DNA of 64,000 nt from Rhizopus sp. PT2906 (Eukaryota > Mucoromycota > Mucoromycetes > Mucorales > Rhizopodaceae). The DNA lies in contig JAMYHX010000005.1 in NCBI GenBank assembly GCA_025529335.1, positions 124,001 to 188,000 on the forward strand. The letters run 5' to 3'. Numbering within the stretch: the stretch's first letter is position 1; every line of letters begins with the position of its first letter. Below, in pieces: positions 20,187 to 31,562 of the stretch. The position numbers and the translations under genes were made by a program. The notes beneath the pieces were generated by a model that was not told the DNA's origin, did not search any database, and saw only the letters and a list, made by a program, of their open reading frames with translations.

Positions 20187-20375
20187 GTCGGCGTCACCTT
20201 GCAGGTAGTGTCAGGCAAGGGACACCTGTGGAATTCAGAGATAGCAAGCCAGAGCTCTGAATTCCCGGCGGGAAAAATTAGATTAACAACGAGAGGGACA
20301 ATGTCCCTCATTATAGTTGTTAAACTATAAAGAACAGATACTACACTTGATCTTAGCCAAAAGGCCTGAGAGGAT
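20187..20375 (-). ncRNA. U2 spliceosomal snRNA
   Basis: On the minus strand the sequence starts near 20375 with the conserved 5' domain CCTTTTGGCTAAGATCAAG, followed by the branch-point-recognition sequence GTGTAGTATCTG. Stem-loop II (AGTTTAACAACTATAATG region) and an Sm site AATTTTTCC (around 20270) follow. Two 3' hairpins end it: GAATTCAGAG...CTCTGAATTC, and GGTGTCCCTTGC...GCAAGGTGACGCC, which pair almost perfectly. Length of about 189 nt fits U2. The exact ends are estimated from the last stem; a short ORF overlapping it on the same strand is meaningless. Confidence 0.95.
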
Positions 20376-21055
20376 AAGGAAAAAAACGATTTCTGCCTTT
20401 TGCTCGCCTTTTTATACTTTTTTCGAGCTTCTTTATGCGTGACTGTTGATTTGATTTGATACTCCTACTTTCTAGAATTCTTTTTACACATGATTGGTTG
20501 TTTATACTCACCGGGTCAATGTTACACATAAAGTGCGCAAACAATCATTTAACCTTAAAAAGAAAGAAAGGGATAAACATTGAATCGTTTATTTACGCCC
20601 ACAACTCATAAAAAAGGAAACGATTGGTGAATAAGGCAGTGCAATATTACTAATGTGACGATAGGTTTCGGAAACAAGGAGAGGAGATAGTAAGTTACGC
20701 CCCCTTCTTGAAGTTCTTTTAACATAATTTTGTGTGTTTAGAGTAACATGCGTCTCTTTGAACACATACACACATACACACACATACACACACGCACATT
20801 TAGTGGTCATGAGAATGACTTTTGTTTTTTACATGTATAAACTGTAGTACGAGCATCATTTTGGTCTGTTGTACGATCAATCTGCAACCGATACTGATTA
20901 AAAAAAAATGTGCCCATTTAGGGAAAGGATAAATAATGTAGCGACGCACAGAGAAACATACTGAATTTGAAGCCACTCGAGTGACTTTGTATTTATGAGT
21001 TTTTTTTTTGTGAGGAAAAAAAAAAAACATAGAGTATACATATTTTACATATAGA
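20376..21055. other. Intergenic: U2 promoter side and Rpa34 promoter side
   Basis: Holds upstream control sequence for the U2 gene (minus strand, from 20376) and the leader of Rpa34. A (CA)n-like microsatellite lies at 20763-20798 and A/T runs at 21001-21027. Open frames here are of low complexity and look spurious. Confidence 0.4.
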
Positions 21056-21937
21056 ATGACAAGCATCAGCACGTAAGATTAGCATAGAATGAAGACAACA
21101 TATTGTTAATATATATTATACAAGTATTCCTAGAGGTTTCAAGCCATGTCTCTCAAAATATTCTTCACCTTTTGATAAAGAAATACTTCAAGACGACGAT
21201 AAAGAACTTTGGCTGATTCGTATTCCTGACAACGTATGTGTTTGTGTATTTGTAAATGTATGTTTGTATTGATGGAATTTATTGTAGATTTCAGAAAAGG
21301 ATTTGGAACAATTAAAGTTAAAAGTCCCAACAGCAACAACAACATCTAAGCTCGCCAAATTAGAAAAAGACAATAATAAATATGCTCTATACAAGGTGCC
21401 CACAGACAACTTTAGCAGTAGTAGTAGTAGCAGTAGTAATAGCATTGATAATGATAAAGCACAAAATGATGTTGGCATCAGTGGACAAGAAATGCTAAGT
21501 TTTGATTGCTTGGTGCCTAGCCGTGAAGATAATGGCAAATTTGTAAAAGGTAATATAAATCATAGACATGTATACGCGTATCTTATATATTTTAGTGGAT
21601 AAACCATTTGAGCATTGTTTGATTTTGGATGAAATTGTCGATATTCCTGATTCAACAGCATTAGCAGAGTCCATTCGCGACTCACCCATCTACAAACGAG
21701 AACAGCCTGAAGGTCTCAAGTTGCGTTTCTTGCCAACTGGTTACTATTCAAGTATATATATAACAAAATGATCCCGATAAATAGTATATCTTATTGTTTT
21801 ATATTATAGGAGAGGATGAAAAGCCAAAGGAAGAAGAGAATAAGAAACGATCTCTTGAAGAAGAAGACGTAAAAGAACCTGTGAAGAAGGTTAAAAAGGA
21901 AAAGAAGGATAAAAAGAAGAAGAAAGAAAAAAAATAA
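21056..21937 (+). CDS. Probable RNA polymerase I subunit Rpa34-like, 5 exons
   Basis: Exons 21056-21072, 21134-21233, 21288-21549, 21596-21751 and 21810-21937 give 220 residues. The first exon is 17 nt (MTSIS plus two bases) and is needed because the frame has a stop upstream of 21093. The N-terminal half (TGFKPCLSKYSS, KELWLIRIPDN, ISEKDLEQLKLKVP) and the motif QPEGLKLRFLPTGY fit the A34.5/CAST fold that dimerises with A49 on RNA polymerase I; the C-terminus is the usual Lys-rich tail (KKVKKEKKDKKKKK). The tail alone is low complexity, so the call rests on the N-terminal pattern. Tandem with Dsk2, 88 bp apart. Confidence 0.62.
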
Positions 21938-22025
21938 AGTTACCAAAAAAGGGTGGTACACGTCATACTGCCTTACATATAATTTCCTTTTTTTTTTTTC
22001 TGCTTGTTTCTTTTATTTTGCAACC

Positions 22026-23070
22026 ATGTCTTCTACTATCAACGTCAACGTCAAAGCTTCAGGCGATAAAAAGTTTGCTATTGCTATTGATCCAAGCAAG
22101 AGTGTGCTTGAATTCAAAGAGATGATTGCTGAAAAGACAGATGTGCCTGCTGAAAGACAAAGACTCATCTATTCTGGTCGTGTATTGAAAGACAATGATA
22201 CCTTGTCCGATTGCAAAATTGGAGATGGCAATACTGTCCATATGGTAAAGGGATCGCAACCAGGCGCACCTAAAGGTAATATAAATATAAATGTACAACA
22301 AAGTAGAAAATAACATCTACTTAGCAAGCAGTACACCTGCTGCTTCTGTTGCTCCAACAGCAACAGCCACAACTACAACCACAGCCAGTGCACCACAAAC
22401 AAACAATAACAATACCAACACACAGTCTATTCCAAACAATCCATTTGCAGGATTAGCAGGCATGCCTGCCGATTCTCAAAGCAATCCTTTTAATCTATTC
22501 GGTTCTGGCTTCGGAGCAGGCGCGATGGGCAACAGTTTTGGAAGTTTACTTGATCCCAATATGGCCAACCAGATGCTTCAGAACCCCATGTTTGCACAAT
22601 ACATGTCAAGTGTACTTCAAAATCCTGCTGTTTTAGATTCTATTATTCAAACCAATCCTCAGTTATCAAACATGGGACCAGAGATCAGACAGATGTTGCA
22701 ATCACCTGAATTCAGACAAATGTTATCCAATCCAGACATGATTCGTCAGATGGCTACCATGGCTTCCATGTTTGGAGGAGCTAATCCAGCTAATCAGCAA
22801 CCTGCAGCAGAAAATCCATTTGCTAGTCTTGGCAGTGGCGTACCTCCTGTGGATCCTCAGTTACAACAACGTATGGCAGCCTTATTTGGAGGTAATAGTA
22901 ATACCAATACTCAAGTGGATACACGTCCACCTGAGGAGCGTTTCCAGGTTCAGTTGCAACAATTGAATGAAATGGGTTTTTGGGATGCAGCAAAGAATAT
23001 TCGAGCCTTGACAGCAACAGGAGGCAATGTGAATGCTGCTATTGAGTTACTGTTTAGTGGCAACATTTAG
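22026..23070 (+). CDS. DSK2: Ubiquilin/Dsk2 proteasome shuttle factor
   Basis: Exons 22026-22275 and 22325-23070 give 331 residues. Residues 1-77 are a ubiquitin-like domain (FAIAIDPSKSVLEFKEMIAE, RLIYSGRVLKDNDTL). The middle holds STI1-type repeats (NQMLQNPMFAQYMSSVLQNP, MLQSPEFRQMLSNPDMIRQM). The C-terminus is a UBA domain (QLQQLNEMGFWDAAKNIRAL to AIELLFSGNI). The protein carries ubiquitinated clients to the proteasome. The low-complexity Thr/Asn stretch after the UBL begins exactly at the intron. Convergent with the C12orf4-like gene, about 110 bp apart. Confidence 0.93.
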
Positions 23071-23179
23071 ATCAATTTTTATAAATAAACTATAAAAGGA
23101 GAGAGAGAAAGTCATCTGCCCTCTTATCCACACGAGTCTTAGCCCCTTTATTTTTCTGTAAATATTCTTTTTATTATCA

Positions 23180-25320
23180 TTAACTCGTACGAAATAGATT
23201 GACGAGTAAATTTCTGAATTGTTGAAAAAGAACATCCTGTTGACTTACATCATCCATGTGATTTGAAATGGGAGGCAGGATAAATTCGATCGTTCTCAAG
23301 CCCAGATTATTTTCTTCTTGTAGTACACGCTTACCACTCTGGGAGTGTTCAATCAAGTAACCCTTGATGCATTTCATGACCACTTCACCTCGTTTTTGTA
23401 ACCAAAGCTGATAATTGGGGATCTGTTCAGGTTGCACCAAAAACTTGTCTGGTAACAGTGAGAGCGGAATGGATAAGGAGGAAATATCATACTGACTTGT
23501 CAATTTTAGAATACTGCGTAATCCAAGAATGAGAGAATGTCTATTGGATACATCAAGAGTACTGATACCTAATAAATGCGTGTGTGCGAAGGATGATGAT
23601 CAGATGATTTTTTTTGACTTTTTTTTTTTTTTTTGTTACTTGTGCTATCAATGATCAAGTGAAATACGACTTGAATATTGGGTAAATTAGAATGTTTTGT
23701 GACAAAAAAGGAACCTTCCTGTAACCCTTCAGGATGACATTCAAAGTCCTGTTGAATGACGGATAATTGGGTTTCTATATCAGCAAAGTGAAACTCTGTC
23801 GATTGCTGACACCGCTCAAAGAGTGATTGGTTCCCTGCCTTGCCTGCCTTGTACTGCCTCCAACCATAACCTGCCGGCTGATCCTGACGACGGAGGTCGT
23901 TCAAGTCGACCAAGACAACGGTTGCACTCAGATGACTTGTATAGAGTTTAGTTGCTGTTTCAGCACGATAAGCCACGTCTCGGAGAGGATCACAGGGTAT
24001 CACTTGATCAGTGACAAGGAGACGTAAATTGTGCGTCGATTTCACCTGAGCAGTTCCCATCATGATAGTGAATGATTCGGCCAAAGGGGGCGCAGGTTTC
24101 GGCTTATCTTCCTCAATCCCCAAATTTTCCATAGCCTTACCTAACCAGCCACCTAACTTTCGAACGGAGCTCAAGTGAGTGTTCTCCATGGCATGTTTCT
24201 GTTGCTGCAGGAATGAAATAGGGTTCCAGCTTTTTCCGGTTTTGTTGGTGTTACCCAAAGATGAGGCACGTTGAAGGGAGTGACGTTTGTTTTCGATCGA
24301 GCTGTTACTCCTAGACCTTGTTGTCTGAATGGAACGACGCAGGGGAATGTGAGCGTCCACCTTGGCACGGTTCTCGAGTAAGAGGGCAATGGCAGCCTCG
24401 ACTGATTGATTTGAGAGCATCAGTGCTGTCTCGGCCTGGTCTTTAGCAAATCCCATTTCTTGAATGCTTTTTACACCCTCTGTGTATTCACCATTACTTA
24501 GAATTGAGCTGGCTCTTCGTTTAGAAGAAGAAGAAGAATGAAGGGACCCTGTGTCTGGATGATCCCAAGCCTTGACACGACTAGCAGCTGCTTCCACCAT
24601 TTCCTTTCCATCCGGCTTTTCTTCTGACCTATTTTGGTATTCACGGTATAACTCAATGACAAATTCTCTATATTCCTGGCGTTGTGTTTGTTGTAATTGA
24701 AGAATATCTGATTGCCAAGTAGCTTCAAATAATTCCATTTCTTCTACGTGTCGTGTGAATAAACTTGTCATGTTGGCTGAAGAAGATTCTATTTCCTTTG
24801 CGTGTCTAATAAGAAATATAAGCATAAAATGAAGATATATTGAATGTTTGACACTTGCCTTGCTTTGATATTAGCTAATTCATGATCCCTTGATACATAT
24901 AGTTCCTGAATAGCCAAGGTATAACTTGATTCTAATTCTAGTAAAGTATCAAACAGGTTGGGTACAGGACAATGAACAAGAGTATGATAAGCTCTAGGGA
25001 AGATATCCTAAAGATAGGGTTAATTATAATAAGGACGAAAGTGAACTATATACCTCTTCTGGTTTATTATTATAAGCTAATGTGGTTGATTGATATGCAT
25101 TCAAGAATGACTTCTTTTTATTCTTGTCAACTGGATATTCTATTTGATTAATTTCTAATAAAGCAGATGAAATAAGCGACAAAAGTGAGATAGAATAGTA
25201 AGGAGGCAATGATTGGGTCTGTGTGATATGATGAACATAGTCTCTAATATGTTGCTCTCTTTTTAAATTTATTTCAAATCTTTTTTTAGTATTTTTAATT
25301 AAAATAACCGCATTGGACAT
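23180..25320 (-). CDS. C12orf4-like protein (candidate FERRY subunit Fy-3) with UBA domain
   Basis: Exons 25320-25054, 25007-24859, 24805-23640 and 23568-23180 give 656 residues. The intron after 24859 has a GC donor (AAG|GCAAGTG) and TTAG acceptor; only that choice keeps the frame. Similarity to human C12orf4 as I recall it: DIFPRAYHTLVHCPVPNLFD early, and near the end SLSIPLSLLPD, then RGEVVMKCIKGYLIE and TIEFILPP, ending NLFRTS. A UBA domain sits near the middle (IQEMGFAKDQAETALML). C12orf4 is a subunit of the FERRY complex, which links endosomal Rab5 to mRNA. The family call is from memory of motifs; partner subunits are not in the window. Divergent from a cyclin. Confidence 0.62.
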
Positions 25321-25646
25321 TTTAAAGAAAGAAAAAAGGAAAAAAAAAAAAAAAAAAAGTTCCCGCCTTAATCTCATGTGTAACTTTTGAAACAATAAAT
25401 GTCCGCCTTCTCGGCAAAATATTCCATGTGACGAAATGCATGAACTAAAAAAAAAAAAAAAAAAAAAAAAATTTGGGAGGATAGGAAGGATGTTGTCAAA
25501 AAAGGGTTAAGGGAGAGGACTTATATATTGTAACTTTAAAAAAAAAAAGTTGTCATTAAACAAGTCCGATGGGATCTACTTTAAAAAATAGAAGTATAAA
25601 TAGCCCTGCTTTTCTTTTTCTTTTTTTCTTTTTATTTATTCTTAAA

Positions 25647-26309
25647 ATGACTTCTATTCTTTCAATAACAGACAGTTCTCAATTGACTGAATTTTGTACA
25701 GTAATATTACCCACCATTTGGACATTAAATATAAGCAAATCAAGACAATTTATACAAAAAGTATTAAAAGCAACACAAATAAGCTGTACATGCATCCTAG
25801 TCGCACTCTATTATATCCATCGTCTAAGGTCAGCTTATCCTCATATCGACCTTTCTATTGGATCAGAAATAAGATTATTTACTACCGCACTCATCTTGGC
25901 TAATAAATACTTGGAGGATAGTACATTTACAAATAAGGTAATCATGATTTATATATAAATAAAAAAGGAAAGAAAATTAAATTGATTGTTTTAGACTTGG
26001 TCAAGTGTATCAGGAATTCCGATCAAGGAATTAAATAGAATGGAAGCTGAATTTTTATCTGCACTTGATTACAATATTTGTATCTCACAACACCAATTTT
26101 ATCAGTGGACAATGCAATGTCAGCAATTATGGTCCTTATTTTTAATGCCAGTGACACAAAAGAGAAGTTTAGAAGAAGAGGAGGAAGTATATTATTACCA
26201 AAAGAAATCTAGATCATCCAATTCCCAAATATTATGTAAACCTATTCTCAGTTGGTCATCTTCTGTGTCTGCATTAGCTGCTTCAAGGATAATGAATACA
26301 TATTATTAA
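25647..26309 (+). CDS. Pho85-type (Pcl-like) cyclin, 2 exons
   Basis: Exons 25647-25937 and 25995-26309 give 201 residues. The start is the Met after a T-rich leader (25611-25646), not the open frame from 25569. The cyclin-box pattern is clear: ILVALYYIHRLR, RLFTTALILANKYLEDSTFTNK, then across the intron TWSSVSGIPIKELNRMEAEFL. The same NK/TW or NK/VW joint occurs in the other cyclin of this window at 2326-2898, but that gene has no intron. The tail has an acidic EEEEE stretch and KKSRSS. It probably partners a Pho85-type kinase. Divergent from the C12orf4-like gene, starts 326 bp apart. Confidence 0.75.
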
Positions 26310-27493
26310 TAGTAGATTTTTTTAAGCGCATCTGTACATACAAACATTTTATATAATGCATTCCCCTTCTTTTATTTATGTGTATAATAATAATAAACAC
26401 TTATATACATCACGTGTATAAACGCATTTGATCGACAAATATAAACACGTGCCCTGATAAATATTAAAATACATTTTCTGCACTAAAAGCAAAAAAGGAG
26501 AGAGAGGATAAACAATAAAAAAATGGGATGATTAAGAAAGAAAGGATCGGGGCATTTCTATGCATCACAATGAAAACCGTGATATCAATCTGACTTCAGT
26601 TGCGCCACACAAATAAATTACTTTTTATAGAAATATTGAAATTCTCTCCGCAAATGTGTCAATAATACATGTATCTGCAATATATGTTCATAATTATAAT
26701 TATATAGAAACCATGAATTTGATCACGATTGACTTAATATTTGATCCTTATGATGGTCATACAATTTTTTTTTTGGCTCCTTATACCGCGGATATGTCCT
26801 TTCTGAGTTGATAGCTTAATTCACGCATTCTTTTGTAGTTGCTCCACTCTTTTCTTGATATGTCTGTGGTTTAAGTCCCAGAAAAATGACAGCACTTTTC
26901 CTTCAGCTTTGATTTCGTGGGGACTTTATCATTAAAATAAAACCTGTTGCTTAAATACTCAGCATTAGACCATGATTCTTGTAAGCAGTGCCTTACATGT
27001 TCAATAGAACCTTAAAGAGAGAGAATGAGTATATGAGGTATTTATTGTGTAGATTCCAAAGAACTATTATATTTTGGTGTACACTACGCACACAAGGAAA
27101 TCCACAAGAAGAAGCTAATAACCTATGATGTCGTCCAACAAATCTTTTCAATGTGTAGCGTCACGCTAAACATGACTTTATAAAGTCGTCATCTTGGCTT
27201 ATGTTTCAACAAGAAAGAGATAAAAAGAAATGTCTTTATTCTAATCTTAAGTTGTCAGTTTAATCAAGATTCTCAAGTGCAATTATGATATATTCATACT
27301 TTATATCAATGGACAACCTTAACAAGTACCCGTTACATCAGTGTAGGCCCTTATTTTCAAAAAAAATAAAAATGTGTGCGGAAAGTAAAAATAAAAATGT
27401 GCTGTGCTGTGGCTATTTCTGAGGTTGTGTCGATAAATATATGTATAAATTTATCCGTACGCTTTATTTATCCATGTGTTGCTGTATACATGA
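26310..27493. other. Intergenic, about 1.2 kb
   Basis: AT-rich DNA between the cyclin and the 3' end of the PDH E3-binding-protein gene. Two GT-rich E-box-like sites (CACGTG near 26411 and 26445). Nothing coding recognised. Confidence 0.35.
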
Positions 27494-28955
27494 CTAAGGT
27501 AGCACCAACTCATCAGGATGTTCAACATAAAATTCAATTCGATCAAGGAATTCATTCGCCTTGGCATCCGTTCCATCCAATTTAACTTGTACTCTATTTT
27601 TATCTTCTTTCGCCTTTTCTTGTCCTCCAAGATAGCCAATCAAATCAATCATTTCTTGATCCTTACTCGATTTGGTTCCCTTTCCTTCCATCACATCTAC
27701 CTTTAATGTATACGCTCTAGGTTCATAACGATCCATAATGAAATCATATCTAGGCTCAGCTAAATGGAATACCCTATTCTTCTTTTAGGTAATTTCCTTT
27801 TTTAATCGTTCAACTTACTTCCATTCATCCTTCGTCTTCTTCTTTACTATTATTCCCTTTAACTCTTTCTTTTCAATATCCTTAACTGCACGTTCAGCAG
27901 CCATGTGAATGAATTCAGTTACTGTAGTAAGGTTAGTATTATTTATTTATATTTATTATGTTTATTTACCATCCATCTGCACTTTATCCACGGCTATTTG
28001 TTTACTTATAAACTTAGAAGCCTTGTCTTCTTTCTTCTCCCCTTCCTTCTTCTCCTCCTTGAGTGACTATAGTACAAAAAATTAACAAAAAAAAAGATTC
28101 TCCTTTTATGTCATCATGTACTACCTTTGCAAACACAATCTGATCTCGAGGAGGAGCTGCTGTAAAGTTGGGCTGAGGAGCAGGTTTAGGAGCAATCAAT
28201 CCAAGATGAGCAAGTACATCACCCTTCAAGATACGGCCACCATATCCCGATGGCTTAATGCTACCCACATCCTTGATGCCATACTTTAAGACTAAACTTA
28301 AAACAGCAGGAGACAGTGGCTTTTTAAGTTGCTTGGTATCAATATCATGATGCGAAATAGGTGATACGGCAGGTCCCTTGCTTGCTTCAGGAGCCTTCTT
28401 GTTCTCTACAGATTACAATAAGCTTTTCATAATTTTATTATTTACTTTTTTTTTTTTACCTTGTTCTTTTTCTTCTACTTTGGCTGCAGGAGCTTCTTTT
28501 TCTTCCTCTGGAATTTCGATATTTGAAAGATCATCCCCTTCTTCTGCAATAAGGGCAATCAACGTATTCACAGGCGCCTTGTTACCTTCCTTGAGCTTAA
28601 AAGAAAAACTCCCATTAATACAAAAATAGAGCCCTATTTTCTTTATACTTACAATAATCTTGGCCAACACGCCGTCTTCAGGAGCTTCAACATCAATTTG
28701 TGCTTTATCCGTTTCCAATTCTAAAAGGACATCACCTGCTGAAAATGTCTCGCCTTCTTGCTTTTTCCACTTGTGAATCGTGCCTTCAGTCATTGTAGGA
28801 CTCATGGCAGGTAAGTTAAATCGACTAATGGCTGAACATGGTGCCAAAGTATGGAAGCCTAAAAACACACAAGTCAGTACACACAAATATATACGCGTGC
28901 ATTAAGTTATACCTGATACTTTGATAATCTTGTTCAAACGGTTGATGCGGTACAT
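27494..28955 (-). CDS. PDX1: Pyruvate dehydrogenase E3-binding protein (protein X), 7 exons
   Basis: Exons 28955-28913, 28858-28653, 28595-28460, 28405-28125, 28066-27970, 27921-27819 and 27773-27494 give 381 residues. An N-terminal basic presequence (MYRINRLNKIIKV) suits mitochondrial import. The lipoyl domain has NLPAMSPTMTEGTIHKW and the modified Lys in ETDKAQIDV (about residue 66). An E3-binding domain follows (LSPAVLSLVLKYGIKDVG, PSGYGGRILKGDVL). The C-terminal third is acidic/Lys-rich and lacks the acyltransferase core with its catalytic HxxxDG, so this is protein X and not the E2 enzyme. It docks dihydrolipoamide dehydrogenase on the PDH complex. Confidence 0.87.
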
Positions 28956-30130
28956 TGCAAGGGGATTTCCTACAAAGCAAGAAAAAAAAATCTTGTTGTG
29001 GTTATTAGCGGGAATCTAGGCAGAAATGACGGGAAGGGTTTTTTTGGGTTGTGACTGTTTATAGTCCTTAACACCCCCAATGATTTGTATGAGAACGGAA
29101 ATATAGTAGAGCAAATAACTTTTTCTGATATACCAAGTGTTATCTCTTTTTTTTTTCTGCTTGGTATATTTTATATACTTTCATATTAAATCGCGTCTAT
29201 TATGCTCTTAGTGTGCGTGTAGTGTATATTTCTTTCTTTTTCTCTCTCTTTCTTACTTTTTTCCTTTTTCCTTTGAAATGAAAGTTCAAGTTGAATGGTT
29301 GATTGTTGACGTTCTGACTCAAAAAAGAGAGTGACTTTTCATAAGCATAGTCAAGTGTAAAAGAAGAAATGAATGACAATGAGAGAAATTTGGATAATAA
29401 AAGAAAAAAAAAAAAAGCTTGATTCATCAATGACTCTTTAACACAAGTCATGTTTGCAAGTTAAGTTGTCCTAAGTAACAATTTATACAAAGTCACAGCT
29501 CAGATACAAATAATAAAAGTGACATTGCAAAAACGTCTTTCATTTCTTCCTTGTCAATTAAAGCGTGCCTTATTTTTGATTTATTATCGGACATTCAAAT
29601 TGAAAGCTCAGAAAGGAATTGCAATTAATTCAAAGAAACAATGGAAAGAGCAGAAACCGAGTTGAATGTGCCATTTATCCATCTTTTTCTCTGTCTTTTC
29701 TTCTTTCTTTTTATCTGCTTATCCTCATCCTTTTACTGGAGAACCCGCCCCCACGTATGATGTAAGCATTCTGCGTAAATGAAGTCTCATAGAGAAAACT
29801 AGCAGTGATGAGATCAACTCCACTGTTTATGTCTTCTTAAATCGGATCATATACACGAGCCACGGGAAATGAATGTATTATTTTGGATGTAATTCTCGAG
29901 TTTTTACTAGCTGTAAACCTCTTTCTATCTACAAATAGAGTTGATCGCTGCAATGAGTTGGCATTGGGCATCCGTCTTGTTTCACCCTAATCCAAAAATA
30001 TCTTGACCAGACGAAGCGCGCTTTCTTAGAATTCACCTTGTGCCACACTTCATAAAGTGTATATAAAAGACCTGTTTTATTTTCTCTTTCATATTGAGTC
30101 TACATCCCTTTCCTTTCCTTTCCTTTTCAA
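28956..30130. other. Intergenic, divergent promoter region
   Basis: Between PDX1 and chitin deacetylase starts. Pyrimidine-rich runs near 29225-29275 and 29688-29715 and the leader at 30100-30130. A short open frame near 29200-29451 translates low-complexity sequence only. Confidence 0.4.
30060..30069 (+). promoter_or_regulatory. TATA box of chitin deacetylase
   Basis: TATATAAAAG lies 62 bp upstream of the start codon and is followed by a CTTTCC-rich leader of about 40 nt. It fits the strong, biased codon use of the gene. Confidence 0.65.
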
Positions 30131-31370
30131 ATGTATCAACAACTCTTTGTTCTTGCTTCCGTTGCCCTCGCTATTGTCAATGCTCATCCTGGAGCACACA
30201 CTTCAGGAACAAAGACAACCACTACACCATCCACCTTCAAATTCACTGAAACTTTCCCTGAGCCCGGAAGTGTTCCCACTCCCAAGCCTGAATGGCTCGA
30301 GTTGATCAAGAGTGCCAATGTCACCAAGGCTCCCGTGTACAAGGTTGGCAACGGCGAAGGTAAAAATACCAAAATTATTTTGAATAATTGCTGATCCCAT
30401 TTTTCCTTTAGGACCTAAGCCTGAAGTCGAAGGTCAAGATCCTTACTGTGACTGGACCTTCACTGGTTGTTTCGGCAAGGACGACCTCTACCAATGTCCC
30501 AAGGGTCAATGGGCTCTTACTTACGATGATGGACCATCCGAATTCAGTCCCAAACTTTACGATTACTTGGACAAGATCAATGTCAAGGCAACCTTCTTCA
30601 TGGTCGGTGGACAAGTTGTCAAGTTCCCCGAATATGCCTTGCGCGCTTACAAGTCCGGACACGAAATTGCCATGCACACCTGGTCTCATAGCTACATGAC
30701 CAGTCTCACCAACGAACAAATCGTTGCTGAACTCAAGTGGAACGAATTGGCCATCAAGGAAGTCACTGGTGTCGCTCCCAAGTACTTTAGACCTCCCTAT
30801 GGTGATATCGATAACCGTGTCCGTGATGTTGCTGCTGCTCTTGGTTTCATCCCTGTCATCTGGAACTACGACACAAATGATTGGGCTGCTGCTTCCAACC
30901 CTCACAGCTTCAAGGAATCCTGGATCGATGGTAATGTCACCAAGTGGGCTCAAGAAGCTAAGCATGCCAAGGTCGGTGGTATCTCTCTTGAACACGATCT
31001 CTACGAAAAGACAGTTGATGCTGCCATCCGTATTACACCTACTCTTCAAAAGGCTTACACTTTGGTTCCTGTCGGTATCTGTAACAACGTCACCATGTAC
31101 AAGGACAATGCTACCGTCCCTACCAACACTACCACTTCCACCACTACCGCTGATGCTCCTGGCACCACTACCATCCGCTTAGACTCTAATGCTCCTGCCG
31201 CCGATGCTGCCGCTCCTGCTGCTCCTGCTGCCCCTGCTGCTGATGCTGCTCCTGCCGGTAGCCAACCTATTGCTGCCAACGTTGCCTCTACCTCAGGTGC
31301 TTCCTCCGTTTCTTCCAGCGCTGTCGGTTTGGGTGTCGCTGCTGCTGCTGCTGCCCTTGTCTTGCTCTAA
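30131..31370 (+). CDS. Chitin deacetylase (CE4 family), secreted and probably GPI-anchored
   Basis: Exons 30131-30359 and 30412-31370 give 395 residues. A signal peptide spans about residues 1-18 (LFVLASVALAIVNA). The CE4 NodB domain shows motif 1 TYDDGP with the catalytic and metal Asp pair, motif 2 HTWSH with both metal His, motif 3 RPPYGD, motif 4 DTNDW and motif 5 ISLEHD. The C-terminus is Ala/Pro/Thr-rich with a small-residue site and a hydrophobic end (VGLGVAAAAAALVLL), as for GPI anchoring. The enzyme turns nascent chitin into chitosan, a main wall polymer of Mucorales. Codons are strongly biased to C/G-ending forms (AAG, GTC, CTC), unlike neighbours, which suggests high expression. 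Confidence 0.95.
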
Positions 31371-31562
31371 GCATATTTTCCCCTTATCATTTGTAGAATT
31401 ACATAAAGCAACAATTTCTTATTAATTCATATTGTGTATTTTTTCCCCTCCTTTTTTTTCTCTCTCCATTAAAGAGTAATGTTAACAACTTTTTTTTATT
31501 TCTAAGAGAATTATGTAATAGATAAGATGCGTATATGATGATAGATGTTATATTCTTGAGCT

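Noticed and set aside
20353..20544. 63-codon ORF overlapping the U2 gene
   Set aside because: It reads the U2 RNA sequence and its upstream DNA; the RNA call explains it.
29200..29451. 83-codon minus-strand ORF
   Set aside because: Translates low-complexity T/A-rich promoter sequence.
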